The notes under the pieces are model-generated. The model made no database searches, was not told the DNA's origin, and was given only the letters and a program-made list of their open reading frames with translations. From positions 1 through 64,000 of the forward strand of contig CAYTLW010000010.1 of the NCBI GenBank assembly GCA_964438735.1: a stretch of 64,000 bases of DNA, read 5' to 3'. The translations under genes and the position numbers were made by a program. Source of the stretch: CAYTLW01 sp964438735. Lineage in GTDB: Bacteria; Myxococcota_A; UBA9042. Shown piece by piece: positions 50,382 through 58,082 of the stretch; within the stretch, counting starts at the first letter, position 1, and every line of letters starts with the position of its first letter.

Positions 50382-52483
50382 GCGAGACCGGCGCCAACGC
50401 CGAGCCCGTCACGCCCGGCCGCACGACGATGCCGCTATTGGCGCATCTGGTCGAGCTGCGAAACCGCGTGCTGAAGGCGACGATCGCCATCGTGCTGGCG
50501 TTCTTCGTCGCCTGGGCCTTCCACGTCGAACTCTACGACTGGCTGATCGCGCCGATTCGCGACGCCATGGCCGACAACGGCTTGTTCTCGATCAAGGCGT
50601 TGCAGATTACCGAGAGCATCGCCGTCTACATCCGGTTGGCGGTCTTCGGCGGCATCTTCCTGGCCAGTCCGGTGATCTTCTACCAGATCTGGGCCTTCGT
50701 AGCGCCGGGCTTGAAGCGCGCAGAACGGGCCACCGTGATCCCCGTGATCGCCGCCTCAGTGGTCTTCTTCGTCGCCGGCGCCGCGTTCTGCTACCTCGTG
50801 GTCCTGCCCTTCATGACCGACTTCCTGATCAAGCTCACGCTCGAGGGCGAGGGTCTGACGCTGGAACCGACGCTCCAGAGCACATTCTCCTACGCCCTGT
50901 GGCTGCTCCTGGCCTTTGGCGTGGTCTTCGAGTTGCCGGTCTTCATGTACTTCCTGTCGGCCCTGGGCATGGTGACCTCACGCGGGCTGCTGGCCTTCTA
51001 TCGCTACTGGGTGGTCATCGCCTTCATCGTCGGCGCCATCCTCACGCCGACGCCGGACCCCATCAACCAGGCGTTGATGAGCGGGCCGCTGGTGGTGCTC
51101 TACGGACTCGGCATCGGCATCGCCTGGCTGGTGGAACAGGATCGAGCGCAGGATCGCCGGATTCCCTGGCGCGCGGTCGCGGTGCTGGTGTTGCTGCTGG
51201 TCGGCGGGCTCGCCGTCGGCTTCAGCCAGGTCGCAGGACGTGGCAAGCGGGCGCCCCTGGCCGACATCCCCACCGATGTGCATCAGCTTGTGGGCGCCCA
51301 TCTCGCCGGCATGTCGGGGCTCCGCCAACGAGCGACGGACCCGGCGGCGGCGCGGGCCATGGGTCCGGTGGGCCTGCTGGAGGTGCTCGACCTGAAGGAG
51401 GGCCTGCCGTCGACGCTCTGGATGGCCCGATTCGACGATGGAGTCGCCATGGTGGTGCCCTGGGAGGGTGCCCAGGCCGTGCCGCGGCGTATCGCCAAGG
51501 AGCGCGAGGTCTCGGTGGTGCCCTACGCCGGAGGACCATCTGCCCTGTTTGTGATGCCGGGAGCCCGCGGACGCTGGCGTGTGGCGGCCCCGGACGAAGA
51601 CACGCTGTGGATTGGCCATGACGCCGCCCTGGCGCATCTGGCCGCGGTCCGTCGAGGCCAGGTGCCGGCCTTCGGAGCCGATCCGTTGCTGGTTGATGCC
51701 ATCGCCAGCCTGCGGGCCAGCGGCCCCCTGTGGGGCGCGTCCATGAGCGGCAAGGGAATCGCCGCCTGGCTGCCTGGCGGTGCGCTGGCCGACACGGTGA
51801 CGCTGGCGGCAGCGACCGTGGACGCGCGGGCGACGCGCCTGATGGTGGAGTACAACTGCAAGGGCGAAGACGCTGCTCGCGCCCTGCGGGCCCGCCTGGA
51901 CAGCTGGACGGCCGACGTGCGGCGCCCGGTGACGACCGGCACCGAGGGCATCGAAGCGGTGCGCGAGCTGGCCAGCAAGCTGGCCCAGTTGACCCGACTG
52001 ATGGAGCGCGCCGCGACCTCGGGTGCCAACATCTCGCCCCAGGGAAGCGACGATCACATCAACCTGGTGCAGATCTCTCAGCAAGCCGGCCAGATGGCCG
52101 AGCAGCTCGACAGCCTGAGCGGCAACAAGGGCGACGACAAGCCGCAGGAACGACCGCTGTTGGAACGCCTCGTCCAGGCGCCCGCCGTGTCGACCACGCG
52201 CACCGATGGCGCGCAGGTCCGGTGGACGATCGAAGCGCCTTCAGGGATCGTCCTGGCGGCGCTGTTCGCAGCATCCGAGCACGGCCTGGCGCCAGAAGCG
52301 CTAGCCCGCCAGGCGCCCAAGAAGCCGGTCGCTGAGAAGACGACGGACGACGAGGGGCCCGCCGGCCGCGAAGTGGCCACCGATCCAGGCGCCGGCGCGC
52401 CGGCCCCGCAACGTGCAGCGACCGAGCAGGAGCCGCCCATGCCGATCCGCGAAGACGTGATGGTGAGCCCTCGCGGTAGTTGA
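50378..52483 (+). CDS. tatC: TatC fused to an extra membrane helix and a 410-residue domain
   Basis: 701 residues; ordinary TatC has about 250. Residues 1-255 are a complete TatC with six helices: PLLAHLVELRNRVL (Glu26, signal-binding), PVIFYQIWAFVAPGLKRAER (Glu116 in the twin-arginine pocket), FELPVFMYFL (Glu185) and TPTPDPINQ. A seventh hydrophobic helix (about 265-283, VAVLVLLLVGGLAVGF) follows. The remaining about 415 residues would then be periplasmic. They contain LLEVLDLKEGLPSTLWMARF, a central alpha/beta part, a helical stretch (ELASKLAQLTRLMERAATSG) and a Pro/Glu-rich end. I do not recognise this part. It is continuous with no stop or frame break. Overlap with tatB supports the start. 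Confidence 0.88.
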   Translation: MSETGANAEPVTPGRTTMPLLAHLVELRNRVLKATIAIVLAFFVAWAFHVELYDWLIAPIRDAMADNGLFSIKALQITESIAVYIRLAVFGGIFLASPVIFYQIWAFVAPGLKRAERATVIPVIAASVVFFVAGAAFCYLVVLPFMTDFLIKLTLEGEGLTLEPTLQSTFSYALWLLLAFGVVFELPVFMYFLSALGMVTSRGLLAFYRYWVVIAFIVGAILTPTPDPINQALMSGPLVVLYGLGIGIAWLVEQDRAQDRRIPWRAVAVLVLLLVGGLAVGFSQVAGRGKRAPLADIPTDVHQLVGAHLAGMSGLRQRATDPAAARAMGPVGLLEVLDLKEGLPSTLWMARFDDGVAMVVPWEGAQAVPRRIAKEREVSVVPYAGGPSALFVMPGARGRWRVAAPDEDTLWIGHDAALAHLAAVRRGQVPAFGADPLLVDAIASLRASGPLWGASMSGKGIAAWLPGGALADTVTLAAATVDARATRLMVEYNCKGEDAARALRARLDSWTADVRRPVTTGTEGIEAVRELASKLAQLTRLMERAATSGANISPQGSDDHINLVQISQQAGQMAEQLDSLSGNKGDDKPQERPLLERLVQAPAVSTTRTDGAQVRWTIEAPSGIVLAALFAASEHGLAPEALARQAPKKPVAEKTTDDEGPAGREVATDPGAGAPAPQRAATEQEPPMPIREDVMVSPRGS

Positions 52484-52496
52484 TTGGGACGTCGAA

Positions 52497-53435
52497 TCAG
52501 GTCCGAACGTCGGTGAACCAGGCGATCGTGCGCGCCAGCCCCTCGCGGAAGTCCACCGCAGCGGAGTAGTCCAGGTCCCGGCGGGCGGCGCCGATGTCGG
52601 CCAGGCTGTCGCGAATGTCGCCGGCTCTGGGCGGCCCGTGTACGGCCTCGACCTGCGTGCCCATGGCGTCGTTGATGGCGTCGACCAGGTCGAGCAACGA
52701 GTAGCGCTGGCCGCAGGCGACGTTGTAGACGCCACCGGGAGCGTTGGGGGAACTCAACGCCTTGAGGTTGGCCTCGACGACGTTGTCGATGTAGCAGAAG
52801 TCGCGGGTCTGTTGACCGTCACCATGAATCGTCGGCGACGTACCGCGGCGGATCAGATCGATGAACAGCGGGATCACCGCGGCGTAGTCGCTGTCGGGCG
52901 CCTGGCGAGGGCCGAAGACGTTGAAGTAGCGCAGGGCCACGCACTCCAGGCCGTACACGTGGTGCCAGACCGAACAGGAGTACTCGCCCATCAACTTGGC
53001 CACACCGTAGGGGCTCAACGGCTTGGGCGCCATGGTCTCCACCTTTGGCAGCACGGGCGTCTCGCCATAAGCGCTCGACGAGGCGGCGTAGACCAGCCGG
53101 CGCACACTGGCGGCCCGGGCGGACTCGAGGATGTTGAACATGCCGTTGACGTTGACGTCGTGGGAGGCCGCCGGATCCTCGACCGAGCGAATCACCGAAG
53201 GCAGGGCCGCCTGATGCAGCACCTGGTCGACGCCGACCATGGCCGCGTCCACGGTGGCCCGATCGCGAATGTCGCCGCGGATGAACTCGAGCCGTTCGCC
53301 CAAGCCCTCCAGGTTCTCCAGCCGGCCGGTGGACAGGTCGTCCAGGACCCGCACCCGATCACCACGCCCGATGCAAGCGTGGGAAAGATGTGAACCGATA
53401 AACCCGGCGCCGCCGGTGATGAGGACGGTGGCCAT
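52497..53435 (-). CDS. NAD-dependent nucleotide-sugar epimerase (extended SDR)
   Basis: 312 residues, cytoplasmic. The NAD loop GGAGFIG is at 8-14. The catalytic Ser is in YAASSSAYGE and Tyr143/Lys147 are in SPYGVAKLMGE, as in extended SDRs. ALRYFNVFGPRQ and DFCYIDNVVEANLKAL are typical of UDP-glucose / UDP-GlcNAc 4-epimerases and related WbpP-type enzymes. The exact sugar cannot be fixed from this. The start is the ATG complementary to 53433-53435, with AGGAGG upstream, 75 nt after the rho stop. It probably supplies a sugar for surface polysaccharide; no glycosyltransferase neighbours are seen. Confidence 0.88.
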   Translation of the reverse strand: MATVLITGGAGFIGSHLSHACIGRGDRVRVLDDLSTGRLENLEGLGERLEFIRGDIRDRATVDAAMVGVDQVLHQAALPSVIRSVEDPAASHDVNVNGMFNILESARAASVRRLVYAASSSAYGETPVLPKVETMAPKPLSPYGVAKLMGEYSCSVWHHVYGLECVALRYFNVFGPRQAPDSDYAAVIPLFIDLIRRGTSPTIHGDGQQTRDFCYIDNVVEANLKALSSPNAPGGVYNVACGQRYSLLDLVDAINDAMGTQVEAVHGPPRAGDIRDSLADIGAARRDLDYSAAVDFREGLARTIAWFTDVRT

Positions 53436-53510
53436 CAAGGCCCTCCTGTCTGGTCGAAACGTGCGCACGACGCGGCAACATCGCCGCCCGTGACGTCGAG
53501 CACCGCAGCG

Positions 53511-54758
53511 CTACTGGTTCATGTCGTCGAGGAACATATTATTCGTTTCGTACTTGCGGATCTTGTCCAGCAGGAACTCCATGGAGTCGACGACATTGAG
53601 CGGATGCAGGAGCTGGCGGAGCAGGTAGACCCGGTTGAGGGTGCGCGGATCCATCAGGAGATTCTCTTTTCGCGTTCCGGACTTGTTGATGTCCAAGCAC
53701 GGGAAGATGCGCTTCTCCATCAGCTTGCGATCCAGGTGCACCTCGCAGTTACCGGTGCCCTTGAACTCCTCGAAGATCACCTCGTCCATGCGCGAGCCGG
53801 TGTCGACCAGCGCGGTGCCGATGATCGTCAGCGAGCCGCCCTCCTCGATGTTGCGCGCAGCGCCGAAGAAGCGCTTGGGCTTGTGCAACGCGTTGGAGTC
53901 CACACCACCGGAGAGGATCTTGCCCGAGGGCGGCACGACGGTGTTGTAGGCGCGGGCCAGTCGGGTGATGGAGTCCAGCAGGATCACCACGTCGCGGCCA
54001 TGCTCGACCAGTCGCTTGGCCTTTTCGATGACCATCTCGGCGACCTGCACGTGCCGGCTGGCCGGCTCGTCGAAGGTGGACGAGATGACCTCGCCCTGTA
54101 CCGAGCGCTGCATGTCGGTCACCTCTTCGGGGCGCTCGTCGATGAGCAGCACGATGAGGTAGACCTCCTTGTGATTGGCCGCCACGGCGTGGGCGATGTC
54201 CTGCAGCAGCACCGTTTTACCGGTGCGCGGCGGGGCGACGATCAGGGTCCGCTGGCCTTTGCCTTGTGGGCAGAGCAGGTCGACGATCCGGGTGGTGTAG
54301 TTGTCGCCGGCGTACTCCAGGCAGAGCTTTTCGGTCGGATAGAGGGGCGTCAGGTTGTCGAAGAGAATCTTCTGCCGCGCCCGCTCGGGCTCGTCGAAGT
54401 TGATCTGGTCGACCTTGAGCAGCGCGAAGTAGCGCTCGCCATCCTTGGGCGGCCGGATTTCACCGGAGACCGTGTCGCCATTGCGCAGGCCGAAGCGGCG
54501 AATCTGTGACGGCGAGACGTAGATGTCGTCCGAGCCGGGGAAATAGTTGTAATCGGGCGATCGCAGGAAGCCATAGCCGTCAGGCAATACTTGCAGCACG
54601 CCTTCGCTGAAGATCGCGCCTTCGCGATCGGTCTGGGCCTGCAACAGGCCAAAGATCAGGTCCTGCCGGTGCATACCAGCGGCGTCCTCGATGCCGAGTT
54701 CGGCGCCGAGTTCGACCAGATCGGACATCTTCATATGTTTGATGTCGTTGAGGTTCAT
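53511..54758 (-). CDS. rho: Transcription termination factor Rho
   Basis: Hexameric RNA helicase that ends transcription, 415 residues, the standard length with no large insert. N-terminal Rho_N helices (MSDLVELGAELGIEDA) precede the cold-shock RNA-binding fold (GVLQVLPDGYGFLRSPDYNY, the primary site). Walker A is PPRTGKT at 176-182, Walker B VVILLDS at 257-263, the Q-loop is in PPSGKILSGGVDSNAL, and the R-loop lies near GTRKENLL. It has a long upstream leader of about 200 nt, as expected if the gene regulates itself. Confidence 0.97.
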   Translation of the reverse strand: MNLNDIKHMKMSDLVELGAELGIEDAAGMHRQDLIFGLLQAQTDREGAIFSEGVLQVLPDGYGFLRSPDYNYFPGSDDIYVSPSQIRRFGLRNGDTVSGEIRPPKDGERYFALLKVDQINFDEPERARQKILFDNLTPLYPTEKLCLEYAGDNYTTRIVDLLCPQGKGQRTLIVAPPRTGKTVLLQDIAHAVAANHKEVYLIVLLIDERPEEVTDMQRSVQGEVISSTFDEPASRHVQVAEMVIEKAKRLVEHGRDVVILLDSITRLARAYNTVVPPSGKILSGGVDSNALHKPKRFFGAARNIEEGGSLTIIGTALVDTGSRMDEVIFEEFKGTGNCEVHLDRKLMEKRIFPCLDINKSGTRKENLLMDPRTLNRVYLLRQLLHPLNVVDSMEFLLDKIRKYETNNMFLDDMNQ

Positions 54759-54957
54759 TCATTCACCTGTGATGATCGCGACTGGGCGATCCGGGCGTCC
54801 ATCCGGGAAGGGAGGCGCACTTGCGGGCGAGCCGAGGCCCGTGTTGTGCGAGGGTGGCAGCAGGTACGGAGGATGGACGCGGATTCCCGCACGCAGCCGT
54901 TGAAGTACAGTCGGGTGGAGTAGGCAAGGTCGGCTCAATATTCCCCGAGGCGGGCGG

Positions 54958-54987
54958 ATGGTATGTCCGCATGCGCGCGATTGTCAA
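54958..54987 (-). promoter_or_regulatory. Candidate rho promoter
   Basis: On the minus strand: TTGACA (54987-54982), an 18 bp spacer, TACCAT (54963-54958). The -35 box is perfect and the -10 matches four of six bases. It lies 200 nt before the rho ATG. Confidence 0.55.
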
Positions 54988-55045
54988 CGCGGATCAGCGC
55001 CACGGAACGGCCGACGGGAGCGGCCTGGACCGAGAAGAAAGGTGA

Positions 55046-55065
55046 GCGGGGCGGGCGCCCCCCGC
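55046..55065 (-). terminator. Candidate terminator after the 594-residue gene
   Basis: GCGGGG at 55046-55051 pairs with CCCCGC at 55060-55065, with a further GC-rich inner part, 6 nt past the stop codon. On the minus strand it is followed by a pyrimidine-rich CACCTTTCTTCTC, a weak U-tract. Confidence 0.5.
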
Positions 55066-55071
55066 GGACGA

Positions 55072-56856
55072 CTATTCCGGGCCTGAGAGGCCGCAGGGCT
55101 GCTGGCAGATCTCCACCTCGCGGCAGTCGAATCGCAGATGGTCAGCCGGTGACAGATCGTCGAACGCCGCCGCCTCCACCGAGCCCGGTGGCAGAATGCG
55201 AGACAGGCCGCGCGCGAGTTCGATCAAGCGCGCCGTGCTGGCGGCGAAATGGGAGTCAATCAGGCGCAGCCGATAGGCCATCAGCCGGTTGGCGCGGGTC
55301 GGCAGGAAGGCGATGGACGTGGCGGCTTCGTGCTTCCACAGGCCGACTCGAACCATCTCGCGGATCAGCCAGAACACGGCCAGCGGCGGCGCACCGCGCA
55401 GCACGCCTTGGGTCAACATGCCGAACAACACCTCGCTGGTGGCCGCTTCGGCCAGGATGGTGGGCGTGTCGGGTTTGCTGTTCAACACGCGGCCACCGAG
55501 CACCGCGTCCAGCAGGGCACCCCGGATCCAGGTGGCGCCCTCGTCCGGCTGGCCGAATCCCCAACGCACGATGACCTCAGGCAGGGCCTCGGGCCGCTCC
55601 AGCAGCACCGCAACCGGCAGCAGGGCGCCAACCCTGTCGATCAGCCGCTCAGCCAGGCTGCCATCCGGCTGGCGGGCGTGAAGGCGGGCGAGCAGGGCGG
55701 CCAGGAAGAGGTGGCGGACCGCTTCATTCTCCGACAGGCGCGTCTCGAGTCCGAATGCGAGCAGCAAAGAGCCGCCGACCAGCCCTTGTTTGCGGCCCAC
55801 CTCGCGCAGGGCGGCGATGACCTCTGGCACGCCCAGGGGTTCCTTGGAACAACCGGCCTCAAGGCCGGCGTCGCGCATCACCAGGCGCGGGCGCGCTGTC
55901 GGACGTCGGCGGGCGCGCGGCGCGGGCTGCTCGGTCGGCGCCTCTTCGGCGGGAGCTGCCTCTTCGAGGTCAGCTTCGTATTGTCGAAACACATCTTCAT
56001 CAACCGGTGGCGCCTCGGGCGGCATGTCCGGCAAGTCCTCGGGCTCTGGCTCAGGCTTGCTGTCCTTCTTCGCCTTCTTCTTCTTCTTCTTGCCCTTGGC
56101 GACCGGCCTGGCTTTGGCGGCCACCTCGGATTTGGCAGCGGGCGTCTCGGCTTCTGACGCCTCTGGTTGGGCGGCTGACGCCGCAACAGGCGTGGCGGTC
56201 TCGGCAGGGGCGCCTTGCTCAACAGTCCCTTGCTCAGCGGCTTGCTGCACGGCGGCCTCTTCCAGCTCCTCTTCGAGCGCCTCGGCTTCCTCCTCGAGGA
56301 ACTCGTCGACATCGATCATGCGCAGGCGCGGCACGGCCTTCTTGCCGATGTCGGTGAGCCCCCAACGGATGCCGATGAGCTTGACCCGGCCACTGAGCAC
56401 CGCCCACTTGATCCAGTTCTGGAAGTCGGGCAGGCGGATCGGTTCGCCCGGATAGACGTAACTGGTCAGCATGCGGTGCAGCTCATAGGTAGAGTGCAGC
56501 CGGCCGCCGCCCTCCATATCCAGCGCCTCGAAGACGTACTTGATCAGCAAGGTGTTCTCGTCCAGCAGGCGTTGGTAGATGAGGTCGGCCTGCTCATCGG
56601 CGCCGTTGGCATCCAGCATGTCGCTGGACCAGGGACCAAGCGTGACCTTCTTGCCTTTGCTGCCTTCGATTTCGAGCAGCGACATCACCCGTGGGATGAC
56701 CTCCTTGTCCCACAGGTCCTCGTCGCGCAGCCACTCGCGCCAGGCCTTCCAGCTGAGCTTGGAGCGATAGACATGCCCCAGCACCTTGTTCAAGGTGGAT
56801 ACCAGGAGCTCGTCGCGGGTATTCGGGAAGACGTCGTACTCGACGCGCTGCACCAT
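55072..56856 (-). CDS. Uncharacterised protein with a Lys/Glu/Pro-rich linker
   Basis: 594 residues, family not recognised. The start is the ATG complementary to 56854-56856, with AGGAGG 8 nt upstream; the open frame to 56988 adds only low-complexity residues. The N-terminal about 190 residues look helical, perhaps winged-helix at the end (FQNWIKWAVLSGRVKLIGIR, WGLTDIGKKAVP). An acidic helix (EEEAEALEEELEEAAV) leads into an Ala/Pro/Glu-rich linker containing KGKKKKKKAKK near residue 257. A second globular part (about 335-594) is Leu/Ala-rich and helical, ending CREVEICQQPC. No signal peptide; probably cytoplasmic. It precedes rho, but a terminator and a rho promoter separate them. Confidence 0.65.
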   Translation of the reverse strand: MVQRVEYDVFPNTRDELLVSTLNKVLGHVYRSKLSWKAWREWLRDEDLWDKEVIPRVMSLLEIEGSKGKKVTLGPWSSDMLDANGADEQADLIYQRLLDENTLLIKYVFEALDMEGGGRLHSTYELHRMLTSYVYPGEPIRLPDFQNWIKWAVLSGRVKLIGIRWGLTDIGKKAVPRLRMIDVDEFLEEEAEALEEELEEAAVQQAAEQGTVEQGAPAETATPVAASAAQPEASEAETPAAKSEVAAKARPVAKGKKKKKKAKKDSKPEPEPEDLPDMPPEAPPVDEDVFRQYEADLEEAAPAEEAPTEQPAPRARRRPTARPRLVMRDAGLEAGCSKEPLGVPEVIAALREVGRKQGLVGGSLLLAFGLETRLSENEAVRHLFLAALLARLHARQPDGSLAERLIDRVGALLPVAVLLERPEALPEVIVRWGFGQPDEGATWIRGALLDAVLGGRVLNSKPDTPTILAEAATSEVLFGMLTQGVLRGAPPLAVFWLIREMVRVGLWKHEAATSIAFLPTRANRLMAYRLRLIDSHFAASTARLIELARGLSRILPPGSVEAAAFDDLSPADHLRFDCREVEICQQPCGLSGPE

Positions 56857-56959
56857 GGGATCGCCTCCTGTTCTGACGCGCGATCTGCGTCGGTCGGGCG
56901 AGTCTAGTACAGCGACGCCGACCGTGCCATCGGCCCTCCCGCGTGCGGTCGCCGCCAAG

Positions 56960-56988
56960 TTGACCAAGCGCGACTGCGCAACTAGCAT
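56960..56988 (+). promoter_or_regulatory. Candidate promoter for the PEGA-protein operon
   Basis: TTGACC at 56960-56965, a 17 bp spacer and TAGCAT at 56983-56988. Transcription would start near 56995, about 28 nt before the GTG at 57023. Confidence 0.55.
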
Positions 56989-57022
56989 CTGCCGTGGTCA
57001 ACATGATGGCCGGAGCGAGCAC

Positions 57023-58060
57023 GTGTACAGCACCACGGGGCGAACCACCGCAAGCCGAACCGACCCCGGGCGCTCGGGCGACGCACGCCTGCGCGAACGC
57101 ATTGTCGGCCCGATGCTCTTGCTCGCCGGACTCGCCTGTGCGCTGGCTCCCTCTGTTGCAGATGCGGCGCGGCGGGGCGGCGACAAACGGCCGCGGCTGC
57201 TGATCCTACGAGTCGAAAGTACCGCGGTCGCCGACCCCGTACGACGCAAGTTGACGTCGGCTCTGGCAGCGCGGGCCAAACAATATCGTCATTATCGCGT
57301 CGTCACCTCCAGAACCGACCTGGTCGAGGAGATGTTCGAGTTCGAGTGCACCGAAGCGGGCGTCGAGTGCCTGTCCAACATCGGCAAGAAGTACAAGGCC
57401 GCCAAGGTCATCTACAGCGAGATGGTCAAGGACGACGCGGGCAAACTGCAGTGGTCCATGCGCCTGGTGCAGATGAAGGGCACCAACGAGCCGATCGCGC
57501 GCGTGGCCCAGTCGACCGTGCAACCGCTGGCCAAGGCCTCGGCGCCCAAGCAGGCGGTTAAGAATGGCCTGCTGGTGCTGATCGGGCCGGTCGATCTGCC
57601 CCAGAAGCGCACCGCGGTGCCCGGCACGATGCATGTGCAGCTGGTCGGCGGCGGCGTAGCCCTGGTCTACGTCGATGACAAGCTCGCCGGTCGCTCCTCC
57701 GTCAGCGGGTTGAAGGTCAAGCTGGCGCCGGGCACCTATCGCATCCGCGTGGTGCGGGCGGGCTTCAAGGATTGGAATAGCAAGACCACAATCAAGAGCG
57801 GCAAGACCAAGGGCCTGACGGTGGAGTTGGAAACAGCGCCCATCGAAGCTGCAGCCGCGGCGAGGGCATCGACCGCCCCCAAACCGGTGCCGGTGACCAG
57901 CACATGGTGGTTCTGGACCGCCGTGGCGGCCGGCGCCGTGACAGCGGGTGTGGTGATCTATGCGGTGACACGGCCGGAAGAGACCAAGTTGCTGGGCAAC
58001 GCGGCCTTCTCCATGGACAGCGATGACGCCCACTTCGATCCGGTCTTCGCCGGGCAGTGA
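57023..58060 (+). CDS. PEGA-domain membrane protein
   Basis: 345 residues from a GTG at 57023, placed 28 nt after the predicted transcription start; the ATG at 57113 is an alternative. The signal-like segment is PMLLLAGLACALAPSVADA. The N-terminal domain (about 50-170; RPRLLILRVESTAVADPV, CTEAGVECLSNIGKKYKAAK) resembles a domain often found with PEGA in this group. The PEGA domain is at about 196-270 (LVYVDDKLAGRSSVSGLKVK, LAPGTYRIRVVRAGFKDW). A C-terminal membrane helix (about 292-315) anchors it, followed by a short tail. The pattern fits an envelope-anchored sensor-like or structural protein. The kelch-like lipoprotein starts 22 nt later. Confidence 0.75.
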   Translation: MYSTTGRTTASRTDPGRSGDARLRERIVGPMLLLAGLACALAPSVADAARRGGDKRPRLLILRVESTAVADPVRRKLTSALAARAKQYRHYRVVTSRTDLVEEMFEFECTEAGVECLSNIGKKYKAAKVIYSEMVKDDAGKLQWSMRLVQMKGTNEPIARVAQSTVQPLAKASAPKQAVKNGLLVLIGPVDLPQKRTAVPGTMHVQLVGGGVALVYVDDKLAGRSSVSGLKVKLAPGTYRIRVVRAGFKDWNSKTTIKSGKTKGLTVELETAPIEAAAAARASTAPKPVPVTSTWWFWTAVAAGAVTAGVVIYAVTRPEETKLLGNAAFSMDSDDAHFDPVFAGQ

Positions 58061-58082
58061 CAGCGAGGAAGATGTGCGCGCA

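Larger units (their letters stand above)
54759..55071 (-). other. Intergenic region carrying the rho leader and promoter
   Basis: 313 nt between the unknown minus-strand gene and rho. It holds the candidate terminator of the upstream gene (55046-55065), the candidate rho promoter (54958-54987) and a leader of about 195 nt. The open frames on the plus strand here have no support. No tRNA-like or other RNA gene is recognised. Confidence 0.7.

Noticed and set aside
56914..56929. TGGCACG on the minus strand as a sigma-54 site for the 594-residue gene
   Set aside because: No TTGC at the -12 position.
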